A stretch of DNA of 64,000 bases from Panorpa germanica (GCA_963678705.1 OY783203.1:45694347-45758346), one strand, 5' to 3'; numbered from the stretch's first letter, positions 26,946 to 41,015 are shown. Numbers and translations: made by a program. The notes: a model not told the origin generated them from the letters alone.

Positions 26946-28271
26946 AGTTTTCGGATCATTTCCAATTTTGTATTGAGTTAGTTTTGTTTTTTATTTGATT
27001 TCTATAGATTATTACAATCTGTCCTGTTTAGAGGACATTTAGTGATAGGTATGTAAAAATAATAAAGTGTCTTGCGCGGGATGTGCCCAACGACTCATCC
27101 ACCATCCATCACAATTTGTTTGGATGTTCAAGTATTCTCTCTTCGTATGCTTTTGTTCTAAGCACTATTTCTTCATTAACTGTGGGTATATCCAGATCCC
27201 GATGTATTACGTTAGTATGATATGTATTGAATTAGTACGCAATAAAATGTTACGCTTGCTGCATTTAAAATTCTTCTAACTTTTCGAATTTGCAAATGGT
27301 AAATTAACATATGTACAGATCCGAAGATTACAGAGATTTAACAATTTTCGTCTCTTATAAGTATCTGAAAAGATTTTTGAGCGAATGCAAGATTTCCTCA
27401 TTTATAATACCCACATACCCCATATATAAACTTGAATTTAAAATACGAATATAGTATTGTAATCGTAAGAGAATCCAAAACAATTCATTGTATATATATA
27501 CTATCGAACTGTCTTCGACACGTAATCCGAAAGAAGAAGCAGAGTTAAAATGTGCTTTGAACGACATTGGACAAATAGTAAATAGCAATAGTAATCCATG
27601 ATCTTCGAATTTCCAACGGTACGACATATTTTCTGTAGGGATGATATATAATACATTAACTATTTAAAGTCAAATCGATATTAATATGCGTGACAAGATA
27701 TGACTTCGATTTGCCGCTATAAGAATATGTTTCAATAGCAAAGACGCGGGTTAGTTAATGCTCCGTTATAGAAAATACCAAACAAACTCTCACAACCCAT
27801 TCACTAAAATATATGCCATTTTAACTTTCACTTTTGTCACTTTTTAGAATTCCTCGCATGTAATAACACAATCTGCGAGTATAAGCGTCAATCTCTATAC
27901 AGATTCAAATAATGTTCAATAATAAACCGAATGGCTGGTACAAATCCATGAACATTTGTTTGTGAGTAATTTTCCGACGATCCCTCCCCTGGAGGTCCTT
28001 GAACATAACGGGGGGTGGCTCTGCAGGCGGTCGTCGGTTTCTCTTTTTTTCTTTCCCTACTTACTTTAATGTATTTTTTGTAATAAAGATTATTTTTAAA
28101 CCACTACAGTAGTAACTTTGATTCAATAACAGTATTTCCATAACCAGTTTCATTTTCATTTTAATCACTTCATTCATCTTTTTCCTTTCATTCTCTACTT
28201 TTAAGTGAACAAGAGAAATACAGACGGATCGGAACTCCAAGGTGATAAAGTCATAAATACGTACAATGAAG

Positions 28272-28412
28272 GATAAAGACGTCCCAAACTCAGTTCAATT
28301 ATGGCAGATACAAATTAATTTTGGGTGAAAACTAAAAAGAAAGGTAATTTGAAATAGGTTAGAAAGGAATTGGGACTAGTAGATATAATTGATTCCGTAT
28401 GTGAGCTGGATA
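28272..28412 (+). repeat. Dispersed repeat, copy 1 (related to the hAT-like MITE at 29894)
   Basis: The run from GACGTCCCAAACTCAG to GATTCCGTATGTGAGCT aligns along its length with 29943-30082, for example AAAGGTAATTTGAAATAGG against AAAGGTAATTTCAGATAGG. It is a diverged second copy of the same interior. Terminal repeats were not found. Confidence 0.55.
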
Positions 28413-29893
28413 CAATTGTGTTTATTAAAGAAAGCACATTTGTTTGTACATAAAGCTTATTAATGTAAATAAAAGTACATACATTCTGCACATTATAAAC
28501 TATAATGTTTTATTACTTATATCTGCCTTTACATAACAGCTTCAGGAATTAACCCTTCTATAAAATGCGCATATGTAACATTAACCTGAAAGCCTAATTC
28601 GGACGTGAAGGCATCGTGCTTAAAATTTCGGATTTCTAGCTAAACAACTGCATCTGGCTCTTAGAAACCATTCTTTTTTCAATCTATTGCAAATTTGCAT
28701 TTCTGATCTTCTAAAAAGCTGAAAAATAGTTACCCATATTTATAATAAATAAAATTACATGAATACGTCGACTTATTTTTAACGAAATATTTTAGTAAAT
28801 GATCCCATACGGATGGTATAATCCAGGTACAACCAAAAACTAAAAACTGTTTCCAAATAATGCCAATGTTCCCAACTTTGAAAAAACCGTAATCATAAAT
28901 GAGATCCCAATGCAGCAGCGTATGAACAAATTGAATCAACAAAGACTGACAAGTTCAATAACAAGATAGTTTTGCCTCTAGTGTGCAACCGCTTTTACAA
29001 TAAACAGTAGTTGTTATGTGAAGACGTAGGGACATAAGTTATGAACTCTCTGTCTGTAAGAAATAATACCATAAAGATAAAAGCGTAAACAGACTTATTG
29101 CGCAGACAATAGAAAACCAAAGGTTAAGCTTTGCTTTCATCCCTTTGATAGGAAAAATAGCATTCTAAGTATATGTTGTATAAATACATTCTATTGAAAC
29201 AGACTTACAGAAGGACAGTTGCTATATTTATTCGATATAAATATAACAGCAACACCTCTTACTTGTCTGTTCTTATTAATAACGTTGTGATGCTTTCACA
29301 GTCTAGGTCTAATTATGGCCAATAATACGAGGAAAATAACACAAAGCTTTTATAATTCATTTGACAGATTTCAGAAAACTGCTCTGCTAAACATATCACA
29401 AATTATTTAGAGACAACAAAGTGAGATGTTATAAAATATTTCTGATAATAATATCAAAGTTATTAATAATCAATCGGTACTTATGTCTATCTGTTTCAGG
29501 GTCGTGCTGTGCTATGATGCAGAGAGATGAAAATTCCATTTCAACCATTCAATAATCAAACACTTTTACGCAATATATAAAGCATTGCATGGATGAAGGT
29601 GTAACGTGTGAGGTGTAACAGTCAGTATTACATTCAAGGCCATTTTAGGCCATGCATGCTCTTAGGCCCCCATCTAGAAAGTTAAAAGAAATGCGAATGA
29701 AAACGTTTCGTGGTTATTAGAAATAACCTTCATAGCTAGCTTCATAGAAATGAATTATAACAGAAGAGATTTGACTTACGGTTTCGGTTACGGCTTACGG
29801 AGATGACGGTTTCTTTCTGGATTTCTGTTGTAATTTTTTAAGGATATCACTTCCTGTTTTCATGATTGACAAGTAAGTCGTTCTTATAACATA

Positions 29894-30132
29894 CAGAAGC
29901 GTAGCGAGGTAGGGGCGGAGTGGGCGGCCGCCACGGTCTAACTTAGACGCTCAAAAACACGGTTCAACTGTGACTATATACAATTGATTTTGCGTAAGAT
30001 CTAAAGCAAAAGGTAATTTCAGATAGGCTGAAAAGCAATTGAGACTAGAAGATACAATTGATTTCGTATGCGAACTAAAAAGCTCTCATAGGGAATATCG
30101 CCAAGGCTCCCATTAGACTCGGTACGGCACTG
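29894..30132. mobile_element. hAT-like MITE with 8-bp target duplication
   Basis: The left end CAGAAGCGTAGCGAG and the complement of the right end CAGTGCCGTACCGAG match at 11 of 15 positions. The flanking 8-mers ATAACATA and GTAACACA agree at six of eight, suggesting an old duplication. Length 239 bp, non-coding. Caveat: the sequence just outside the right end is also similar beside the related end at 47956, so the exact boundary may differ. Confidence 0.5.
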
Positions 30133-33106
30133 GTAACACAGTCATTGATAATTCAATTTTTATTTTTTTCAGCCGTGAAAATGAGCGCTTTTTATATAGG
30201 TCTATGTTATACCCTTATTGATAAATACGAATTATAATTTATCGCACTCATCTGCATAAGCGCCTAAATAATTATTAAAACACTACTAAATAAGTTCAAT
30301 AAGCCAAAAGAAACTTAGAAATCTGTCAATTTCAATTTCAATAGACTATCTGCATGGACTACCACTCTGACTGCACATCCCTAATTCACGAATTTAGTAA
30401 TGTATGAAATAATAATAACAAAATATAAATAATAATTTCAGTACATTCGTTACAGAATTAGGTATTTAATTTCGCTCTATTAGTGCAACCTTAGCCTAAG
30501 AAAGAGGTGCCTAAAACACTTTTTCGACAGATTTCTTTAACATTGTAGCTATGAATACGAGTACCATGCTAATGCAAAATTGATTGTTACATTAAATTTG
30601 TTGTACTTTACATACAAGGGTCGTGTTATACACAGTTGTTGAAATAATAAATTTATCTATTTTTGAAAGTATTCACCTATTTAGAAACTATTTTTATGCA
30701 AACCCCTTCTGATCAGGAGACATTACAAAGAGATGAATAACGACAATGTTTTCAACCATCATCAACCATTTGTTGATGAGAAAAGCGGAGAATATTAATT
30801 CCGACCCTAAACTTCAAAACATATCCGAAAGCCAGACGTACCAGACACGATGTAAGCAAAAGTAGCCCACTCCTGCTACTGACTTAAACAAACAACTAAT
30901 AATATGTAAATCATTTTTATCAGTTATTCAATATTTCCAATTTACTTGTAGATCCTACGTACACTGTTTTGAATATAACTCCAATAGCCGCGGCAGTAAT
31001 ATATTATTAAATTTCTATTAACAAAAGTTTTCAAGAAAATCAATATTCCCGTAGTACAGCGCTTATATACATATACATATTTTTATGCAAAAAAAAGGAA
31101 CGAAACTCACAAATATTCGTAACTGAAAACAGTTTGACCAAGCTCGCAAACAATTCACCGCGGCAATAAAAGTTTAGCAAAAGTTCCGTAGCTATTTGTA
31201 ATATTGACATAGACACGGTAAATTCCGGCACACATTTCACTCCGATATTGGATCAAAACTCAGTCATTTCGCTTATAAATGTATACATTGATAATGTCAG
31301 ATCACTTATATTAGTTATGTTATAAAATTATATGTACATTCTTAAATAAATTATAGTAAGGACAACAAAGAGAGGTATGGTAAATTAAAATATGTTTTCT
31401 ATTAAATCACAGTTCGCAGTAATGTAGTTATTTACTTGTATTTAATGGGACAATATTATTAGTTTTAATCTTATCTACGGGTATTGGTATATAATGCTTG
31501 TTGAATGTCCATATTTGTCACTACCAGTAATTGCTGCTTGTTACAATGTAGTCATTATTATCGAGGTTAAATCTTATACGGCTACGAAAGTCAATGATGT
31601 TGTTAGAAATGTTAATTAACAGTCATAAAAATGCAAAGGTTGATGGCATTTAAGATGATTTACTAAATGCTCGTACTTTAAGGAAAGTTAGATTTTACTA
31701 TTGGATATATTATTCGTAAATTCAATGCAATATAATATAATAAAATGTTAATTTATATTATATATTTACAAATAAGAGAATGATAACTTATGGGTGATTT
31801 CATATAAAGTGAAATTTCTTATTTTTGAAAGGTAATGTACCCTTAGATAATATTCAAAGTCTTAGGGGTCTATTTTGTAACTGCTTACCTGACGTCTGTT
31901 AACTTCTGACGATTTTTCAAAGCAGACACTAACAATGTTAAAAAATGGAGAATTTAGTAAACTTTAAACTGACGATATCTCGAAAACCTTGCGGCTTTTA
32001 CGAAGGTCATGTTAGGTTTATTGGAATCGTCTGAGACAGGTCTACCTACGGTGTCAGTTTGACGTGCTACTTTTGAGACACCTTGCATAATAATACGTCA
32101 ATGCATTTGGGTATGTTACATTAATAATGAATTATTGATTGTATAGATACTCAGTAATAGCGAGAATATCGTCGTACCAGGTAAGTGTTACTGAGGTATG
32201 AGGATCAAAAATGATATTATTTGCGCTGTTTTCATATGCATAATTTGCATTTTCCATATTTTCACAGTTTTCATATGTACAATTAATGTAAATAGCAACC
32301 AGCATTATTACCGGCATGTGTTTTCCAGATCACTTAGCTACAGCTATTTTTTCATAGTGATTCTCACTTTCTCCTGGAGACTGAGTGTAGCTAGACCCCA
32401 ACACAACACAACAGTCATATTTCTTCACAACTTTACCACCCACATTGTTTACGAGATGTTGAACATTTATATAATATAAATCTTAAAGTTTTAAGCGGAT
32501 AATAACAGGTATTGGAAGTATTAAAAGTCCGTGAATCAGTGAATCCGTGAGAAACAGATCGATGCAACACCATCTGTGAACAAGAGACACAAGTTACCCA
32601 TAATTATTTTGATTTATTTAATTCTTAAATCAAATGTATCTTAGTACAGCATTGTTTTCCGTCGGTTGTAATGCGCCGTTTACGTAGATGCGACAAGCAA
32701 CATTTGTTGAAAGAAGTTGTATAACACGCAGGACCACTTTTAAACATAGGCAAAATAGGCAGAGGCATAGGCCACGCTACAAATCCATAGTGATACAAGT
32801 CCTTTTTATGTTTTTCTAAGAAATGACCTTTTTCCATAAGTAAAATATTTTAATAAACAAAAAGGAGTCTGGTCTCTCGTTTGATCGAGTAAGGTCGAAT
32901 TGCTAATATTGGATAATTTAGTAATAAAAGTCAGATTTCATTTGGATTTAAGTTTACAAAAAAAACAGTACATTTAATAATTTAGTGTCATCAAGCCTCA
33001 GTCTCATATAGCATGTACGATATACAAACGTAAATAATATTTTTCTAAACTATAAAGGAAAAAATATAATAAAAATACACTGAATTAGAGTTTATATGTA
33101 TGTCGC

Positions 33107-33240
33107 ATGTTGGAATCGCAGTAGTTTGGCCTATAAAATTTCAACAAATTCAGTTCACTCATGTGTAAATAACGTCAACTTATGAATAAAAATATATGAA
33201 TGTTGGAGATCACATATTGAAGTTGCAGTAGTTTGGACCA
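33107..33240 (+). repeat. Local direct duplication
   Basis: TGGAATCGCAGTAGTTTGGCC (33111-33131) recurs about 105 bases on as TTGAAGTTGCAGTAGTTTGGACC. The shared core is GCAGTAGTTTGG. Origin unknown. Confidence 0.4.
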
Positions 33241-35149
33241 CATTTAACAACGTTTAACAAAAATCCCCTTCAAGTAAAACAACTATTGTTTAATTTCACA
33301 GTTTTAGGTAAAAACTTTAATTTTCTTTTCAAAGTTTCGGCCGCAAGGTTACCAGCCGCCAAAGGTATCAATTAAATATAAAGTTTTTATACAACTTGTA
33401 AATGGAGTTTGTTTTTTTTTATACTCGTATTTCAGAGTAAGTCTCCTTGTTTGGACGATTCTGTGTTTTAAATCAAGTACAGATGTGTTTTTATTTCAAT
33501 ATCACTTTATTGTTTCTCTTTTGTTAACGATTTAAGAAAGATAAAGATAATATGCTTGGTAACAATTCTAATTATTTTCTTGTTTTATTTTGTTTTATAT
33601 TTTAACTAGCAACAATATACTTTTCTACTATGTTTAGATTAATTAGCGATAACGATAATTATTAAATGCTTTCAATAATGTGTTTTTGTTGTATTGTTAG
33701 TAATAATTTAAAATTAGAATAATTATAACCGACTAATTAAATACGTACGTAAACGTAAGCGTAAACGATATATCGTAAGCGTCGAAAAAAATCTATTTTT
33801 ACAATCTCAAATTTCTGGATATTTTATTTGTTTTTCATGAGATTTTCAAATAAGAAAAAATGTTGTTATACTCGTATTTTACAGTGCAGTGTTTTTGTAT
33901 TTTATTGAAAAATATCAGCGGAACAATATCTATGAAAAAATATTGAAAATGATACACTAAATAGAAATAAGGGTTATTATAAAAGTAATTGAGATATTTA
34001 TTTTTATCAAGGGTGTCCACTGGTGCAATATGAAAGGGGTAGCAATCTACCATGAGATGCTAAAAAAGAGATCGGTTTTATGATTTCCATTTTGCAATTA
34101 AACTAATAATCATTTTTTATTGTTATTTAAATACACTTTTGGTTTTTGCTTTTCATTTCTTAATATAGTTTTCTTAAACTAAAAAACATTATTAATTGTA
34201 AAAACAATTGTATCCAGTCAGAATTTCCTTTAAGATAGTCAATTGTATACAGTAACAATTGCTTCCTGATAAATATAAATATTTAAACTATTTTTCTCAA
34301 ACATATTTCTCTTTAGTGTATTACTTTTAATATTTTTCATGAATGTTATAAACTGTTTTCCAATATACATTATTTTTATTATTATCCTTTTGACATAAAC
34401 ACATTTTGACAGGACAAATTTTGATGTGACGTGCTCCACAACCGAACTAAAACGATAAATAACAATTAATTTAATCTTTAATGATTGTCAGAAGCTGTGT
34501 TAATAATGCGAGTACTCGTAATATCATAATTATCATCAAAAGCCGGACAAGAGATCAACAAATCAAGTCTGCAGCATCTTCCCCTTCCCCTTCCCCTTAC
34601 CCTTCATGCGTGTGTGAGTGTGACAGTGTGTGTGTACCATACCGTGTATAAGGAGGCCCTGTGAGTTTCAAAGTAGGAAACATAACATAGTTCTAATAAT
34701 AGAAGTGGAGTCACTGGGTGCTCAACTCGACATGCAGATATCTGTGACGTAGACATTGTACAAGTACTATTATAACGTAAAGTACATAACATGAGCTCCA
34801 AAATATTTAATCAGTTTTACAGAATGTCAACATAATTTATATATTAAATAAATTTTATCAATTTGTGCATTAGAACTTGTGACTTTTTTTTATAATTGTT
34901 TGAATGAGTTATATTGGCATATTACTATAGTTGTGTAGATACTATATGTACAAGCAGCACGCTATATTTCCCGTCGTTCACCCAATGGGATTTATCCTTA
35001 TGTATAACAATTTTATACACATAAAGGTGACAATGGTGCAATCCCTTCAGTATAAAATGAAATTTTCTTTTTATTATGATTCTTCTTAAGTTCCTGCACA
35101 ATCCAGAGCACATTGCTTTCTTGGCTTTAATATATTGTTTTATTTTATA

Positions 35150-35305
35150 TTTTATTTTCTTCCAGTTCCTCCACCCGCCACAAATGTTATGAATCGTCAA
35201 TGTCCATGTCCACCAATCTGTTACTAACTGTTACTAATCAGAACTGGATTTGAACCCAGATAGTACATGGTTGAATTCAATTTAAGCCACCCCGTTCAAT
35301 AGCAT
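35150..35305 (-). mobile_element. tRNA-derived SINE
   Basis: On the minus strand TGGCTTAAATTG (35289-35278) is an acceptable A box and GGTTCAAATCC (35256-35246) is a perfect B box, spaced as in a tRNA. A non-tRNA body follows (about 35240-35160) and runs into A-rich sequence (about 35120-35160 as T-rich on +). The acceptor stem is not preserved. The head differs from the copies at 9957 and 21959, so it is probably another subfamily. Confidence 0.5.
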
Positions 35306-35544
35306 TCATAACCCAAATCATCGGACCACAACAACGACACCATAACACTATATTAAAAATTCAAAAATTCTATTCGGTTTTTCAAAAAAAATTTCAGGAA
35401 AAATATGAAGATGAAAAAATAATATACAACTTTTTCAAAAACATTCCATTTTTGAATATGGAAATGCATAAATTAAACTATCACAAAATAAGTTTTCAAT
35501 TTATATTATTTATTTTCTATATTATAATGTTACAAATATATCTT

Positions 35545-36035
35545 TATATGTTTGTTTGTTGCCAAAACTGTTGCTATTCCGTAGAGAAATAAATTTTAAG
35601 AATTTTGGCATCCTCGAATTTTTCCCTGAACTTCCAGTAAACTCGTAAGTGGAAAAGAAATATTCACTGTTTCCCATATAATTTTTAATTCATAAAAGAT
35701 GGTAAATTGATAGAAGAGGCGCTGAGAAATTTAGGGTGCCCAGTAGGAAACTTTAGAGAAACCTCAAATTTTGAATTGTGCATCAAGATTGAGATATGGG
35801 CTAACTTTGGTACCTAATTTACAATAAAAATAACGAATAAATTGATAATTGATTGAAATTGATAATATATTTTTTTAGTCAGTTTATACCAAAAATTATT
35901 TGTTGTTATATGTAAAATTAATATAGATCGATTTAAATATTTCAATTTAAAAATGGAATTAATATTTGAAATGACATTCAATTCACACACAAAAGACAGT
36001 CGTCGCTTACGAAGGGGATAAACGCTAGTTATATA
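35545..36035 (-). mobile_element. Dispersed repeat, longer copy (minus orientation)
   Basis: Its complement begins ACTAGCGTTTATCCCCTTCG and ends near the block AGTTCAGGGAAAAATTCGAG and GATGCCAAAATTC. The same blocks occur in the same order on the + strand at 40750-41015. The ACTAGCGTTTACCC-type terminus is familiar from abundant insect repeats, but I cannot assign a class. Confidence 0.5.
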
Positions 36036-36758
36036 TAAAGTTCTTATAAAATAACATGAAAATTAGAAAAACTTTGTTATTTTGAAATATGCTATAATAT
36101 GATGGTTAAATATATACCCGAACATTTTCAAGAAAATTTCTAATATTTCAAGAACCGTATGCTTCGAGCTTTGCAGGGTTAGACGTGAGGTGAATAATAT
36201 CTCCCGGATAAATAGTATACATTCTACAATTTCATATTTCTCAAAAAATGTATGTCTCTTTTATAAACGCATATCTAGCGTTCTTTATGGCACCTTCTAC
36301 AGCATCATTCCGTTGTGCGTGGCCACCCGCCTCAGCAACAGAGGACTACAGTAACATTCAAACTACCCCGAGCTAAATTCAATAAAAGACACGTACCAAC
36401 ATTCTCAGAAAAATACGTTCCATCCCATACAACATTCTTGCCAACTGAAATTACTGTCACTGCTTAATACATTTTTTATTCATTTACACAATTACAACTG
36501 GTCTCATAATCAACCAGCAATTTATCCATAACGTATGCATGTACATAACATACGATATTAAAGATCGTCCATTGACATCTCCTTAAATTACACTAGTCTT
36601 CCACTTAAGCCTTCTACGGGGGCAGTTTGATAAGGCAGTTACTTTTTGAATTTCCCGCGCAGTAACTTTAAATGCAGCACTGCTTCCGTCAAGTGCAATC
36701 TTTTAATAGACTACTAATACTAATATTTGGAGAGAATAAAGAAAGAAAAACGCTGGAC

Positions 36759-37254
36759 TAAGGCCCTCCGCACACGAGGCGACTGGTTGCAAACCTTAGC
36801 CCCGAATCTACCCGAAGCGAATGTGATTACAACTGTTGTTAGTGAGAGATCGAGATATGAGATAAAACACGAGAAAGGCACAAGAGTCGGCTGATTGCAA
36901 ACTAAACGCAAACGAAGTTTTCAATGAAAACGAGCACGAGCCATGTCGAGCCGTGTATCGTGACTCTATAGAATTTTTAACATATTTGATTTTATGTATG
37001 TATTTAAATACTTTTCGTAAACATCTCTGTTGATGATGTCATCATGAAACCAATAGTTCCCTGCGAGAAATCTAGTCGCTGAATATATGCTCAAAACCAG
37101 TTTAACATCGGTTTAGTTACGTTCGTACCGTGTGTTTTATCTCACTCGTAAACACTTTCGTTCTTTTATTAACAACACAGTTGTAATGACATTAGGTTCG
37201 GGCAGATTCGGGGCTAAGGTTTGCAACCAGTCGCGTCGTGTGCGGAAGGCCTAA
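36759..37254. mobile_element. PIF/Harbinger-like MITE with 74-bp inverted termini
   Basis: The element 36762-37251 is 490 bp. Its ends (36762-36835 and the complement of 37178-37251) match at 68 of 74 positions and begin GGCCCTCCGCACACG and GGCCTTCCGCACACG. It is flanked on both sides by TAA (36759-36761, 37252-37254), the TWA target site typical of PIF/Harbinger. There is no transposase; the 63-codon minus-strand open stretch over the left end is not meaningful. Confidence 0.75.
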
Positions 37255-39954
37255 GTGTATCGAGCTTAATGAAGACTGTGTTGATAAATAACTAACTGAC
37301 AAGTAACTGAATTATCAAACTACCCTCGTAATTAAAGCTTGGTTGTTCAACAATTGGACTACCTCGTTATTTGGATGACAGGTAATGTGTTCTTCTTTTG
37401 TGTTGCGTTTCATATTTACTAATTGCAACATTGACAGCTCTCATATATGAATTTCATGAATGTAATATATTGAATTGAATATATGAAATGAATCAGAGCT
37501 GTATTTGAAGCGGTATCTATTTCGAATGTGTAATTAAAAAATTATCATTAGCCATTACTCATTAAATAATTATTCATATTACCATAGTAAATAAAACAGA
37601 AGATACAGAAATAAAAGTAACAATATTGCCAGATTTGACTCGACTCAAAATGTTTTGTGGTTCAGCACCAGATGTCTTAATGATTGGCAGGTCTGGACGT
37701 AGCACGGCGTAAAATAATATTTTCGTCATTAAATTTTCGCATGCTATTGACATTTATCCGATTGGTGAAAGATTATGTCAAATCAAATGTGTTTCACTTT
37801 ATTGGATCATATACAGGTGAATATTGAAATAATATTTATACAGGGTATTCCGACATTCAGAATAAAAATTTCAGAAGTCAGTAATTTTTTTATTTTATTT
37901 ATATTTGTCTTTATATATTTTTAATGGCTTCCTAGGACCCCAGTTCATTTTTCGCCATATAGTCTGCACTGCCACTTATTCCAACTCTTAACTTAAAATC
38001 CATCGAGACTGGCAGCGCAATATGGAAAATCAGGATGACTAAATAATGAATAAATATTATCTATTCAAATATTTAAAACTTATAAGTAATATCTGGTTCA
38101 TTACTAATACAATTCAAAACTCACTCACTCAAAACTCAGAGTTGACTACTTAATGAACTCTACAATCGATATGTACTTATTTAAAAATACTTCATGAGTA
38201 TCTTTGGATGCAGGTATAATTGACTGAAAATACAAATTTGATTTTCAACACACTATTTCTTTCTAAATAATTGATATACTACTTAATGATCTACTTATAA
38301 AAAAAGCTTAAACATTTCTCTAAGGTGTAGTTTTTATATGATTTAAATAGGTCCATCGTGTGCAAAGTTATTAACGTTTTCTTATTTGAAAACATGGAGT
38401 ACTGGTACAAAGTTGCAAATCGATTGTCATATTAGTACACTGGTGTCATCTATATCTAACTGTATAACCATGCAGTAATGTTTGTCTAACGAGGCTCTTC
38501 TAATTTTTCTCCTGTAATATTAAACTTCTGATATTGTATCTCTAAAATATGTAACAAAAACATACATTGAAAGTAAACACAAAGAGTTAGTCACCGTACC
38601 GCACACAAAACACAGTGGTGTTAATGAGAAGAAAACCTTGAAAAACAAAAATGTTTACAAGTAGCAATATAATGAGTGTGTTAATTAGACAAGAAAAGCT
38701 TGACACATGAGAAAACGTATGAAGTGTTCGAGTGTATACTACTTGTAATGTGTATGCCTGAACGCCCCCCTCCCTTCCTCCATCTTCCTTCATACCTGAT
38801 GCCTGCTGTCGCTATCTAATTAACAAAACAAACAACCTTACTATCTGAACAGTTATAAACATTGAGATTCACAATTACGTAACGTGATCAGATTCCTTCA
38901 TCTTTATAAATTTATTTATTTGTAAGACATTGTTACTACATGTTTCAATTGTTCTTCTTGCCGACCATTGCTCGCAAAACAATCATTTTCATAACATATA
39001 CAGTGCATTTTCATAGAATTTTTTAACAAATTCAGACAAACATTCATCTTAAAAAAAATTAATAACGAGTTCTTAATTTTAATACGGATTTGTCTATTAA
39101 ATTTGTATTAAAATTTAAACAGCGTAAAATTAATAGCAATTCCAGCGAACAAATAAAACCTAATCGTAAACAAATAAATTCACATATATACATATAGATT
39201 TCTAAGTGTAAGGATTTTATACTGATAAATATATATATATAGTTAGATTAGAATATAGTTATTTGATAGCAAAAGTAATTTGTTTTATGTAATTTGACAT
39301 TATATAACATAAAATGTTTTATGTAAAAAGTAAAACATTTATTGCAAAATAATATATATATAGAATTTAGCATTTGTGGCGAATTTGGTCAGTGGTGACG
39401 ACAACGTTGCTAATTGCTAATTATGACCATACAGCTGCATTCAGTGGACACTACATCGCACCGCAATCCACAAACAACGGATTTGAGTAATTTATTTCTG
39501 GTAACAGTTACTTTTTGAATGACTAATAATTTCTTCAACAAAAAATATAAACAAAACCTTGAAAGTTATTCTCAGAACGAATCTTCAGTATTACTATTAC
39601 ACTGGTCCTGAAGTAGCATAGCGATATTACCAAGGTTTTATAAATAGTGTTATGACATATATTTAATGCTCATCTTTTTGAATAGTTTTGTAAATTAAAT
39701 AATTATCAATTAAGAAAAAAAACATAACTTAAATTTGTGGCTACTAGTGGATTCGATTCTGGAAGCTGCTAATATTTTCTCCATTCAAATATAATCACAA
39801 AATCATTAGCCAGCGGTGTGTAAGTTTGTAATAAAATAACTTAAATAACTTATAAATGGAAGCACTATTAAGAAATCCATATGATTTTTGGAAAAACTTC
39901 CGTTCAAGCAGAGCAAGGACTTGTCAAGTATAATTCGGACTATGGTATTTCGTC

Positions 39955-40105
39955 CTATTAAAAAGCAATGCTTTAAAAACACACGAAGTTCAAATTTTTC
40001 TATTGTTTTAAAAATAACAAAAGTAGCGTCACTAAAACCATTATAACTCTTAAACTACTAATCAAAATATCATGAAATTTTAACACATATGTATTAAAGG
40101 TTGCG
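39955..40105 (+). repeat. Dispersed repeat pair, copy A
   Basis: ATTAAAAAGCAATGCTTTA through AGTAGCGTCACTAAAACC and on to CATGAAATTTT aligns with 54438-54540 in the same orientation. It is diverged and its class is unknown. Confidence 0.5.
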
Positions 40106-40749
40106 CCATCTATATGTCATCCTACTAATTTATTAAGTGATCTAGGACAGCCTTCGATTTAGGAACCTATATATGAAAACTACCACTCTTGTCAAGTATG
40201 GCTTTATTTCTTCCTGAAAAATATGGTCACAATAGAAACACTCTCGAATTCACACTCATTGTACTCTTTCCTTTATTGCTAGTCTATTTTCAAATTCATA
40301 AACAGAATAGACAGTTCAAAAATTAAATTGTCTAGCTTTTAATAAAGTCTCAAAATATCCAATAAAACAGAAAAGAACTTAATTTACTGGTCTAAATATT
40401 TTTTATATTATAATATTTTAAGAATTAGGTAATTATATGTTTTCAATATAATTTTGTGATTTATATAGGTCCCTCGGCACACATAAAATCAATTAATATA
40501 GAATTTAATTTTAGTTTTGTCGCGACAAGGTTAAAATATATGCAGTTGAGGTCAAAATTTTGAGGACAAGCAAAAATTAAAGTTTTTGTTTTCTTTACTT
40601 ACTTTTTGAGCTCTATGAATTGTGTAAAAATACTTATTTGTTAAGCATTTTCAAACATTGATTCGCTTCTAGGAATTCGCGTAAGTGAAAGACTCACTGT
40701 ATTTATATATTATTGTCCAATATTCTTGCTTTGGCAGAACATATACTAA

Positions 40750-41015
40750 TACTAGCGTTTACCCTTTCGCAAAGCGACGTGTGCATGATTTATATTCAAT
40801 TAAATGATTCATATTTTTATTTCAAATTATAATTCCATTTTTGAATTGACTTATTTCTCTTGAATACAATTATAATAATAATAATATAAATATAAAAAAT
40901 ATACGTTCAACACAATAATAAATTCTTTCATTTTTTAATTCAGGAAATTCAGGGAAAAATCCGAGAATGCCAAAAGTTATGGAATTTTTAGTACCAAACA
41001 TATAAACACATAAGA
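40750..41015 (+). mobile_element. Dispersed repeat, shorter copy (plus orientation)
   Basis: It starts with ACTAGCGTTTACCCTTTCG, then AATTCCATTTTTGAATTG, then ATTCAGGGAAAAATCCGAG and AATGCCAAAAG. The block order equals that of the inverted copy at 35545-36035, with the middle portion missing. Confidence 0.5.

Larger units (their letters stand above)
19321..36758. other. Gene-poor block with transposon debris
   Basis: No host coding region is recognised. The open stretches here are short (at most about 107 codons) and look random. Identified content is listed separately: SINE pieces, hAT-like elements, microsatellites, dispersed repeats and a candidate non-coding first exon. The rest is AT-rich DNA in which I see nothing. 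It may be intergenic or a long intron of a gene extending beyond the window. Confidence 0.6.

Noticed and set aside
32625-32837. 70-codon minus-strand frame
   Set aside because: The underlying DNA has a repeat-like AATAGGCAGAGGCATAGGC pattern and no protein family was recognised.
34995-35026. Hairpin CCTTATGTATAA with TTATACACATAAAGG
   Set aside because: Imperfect AT-rich stem of a kind common by chance in this composition.
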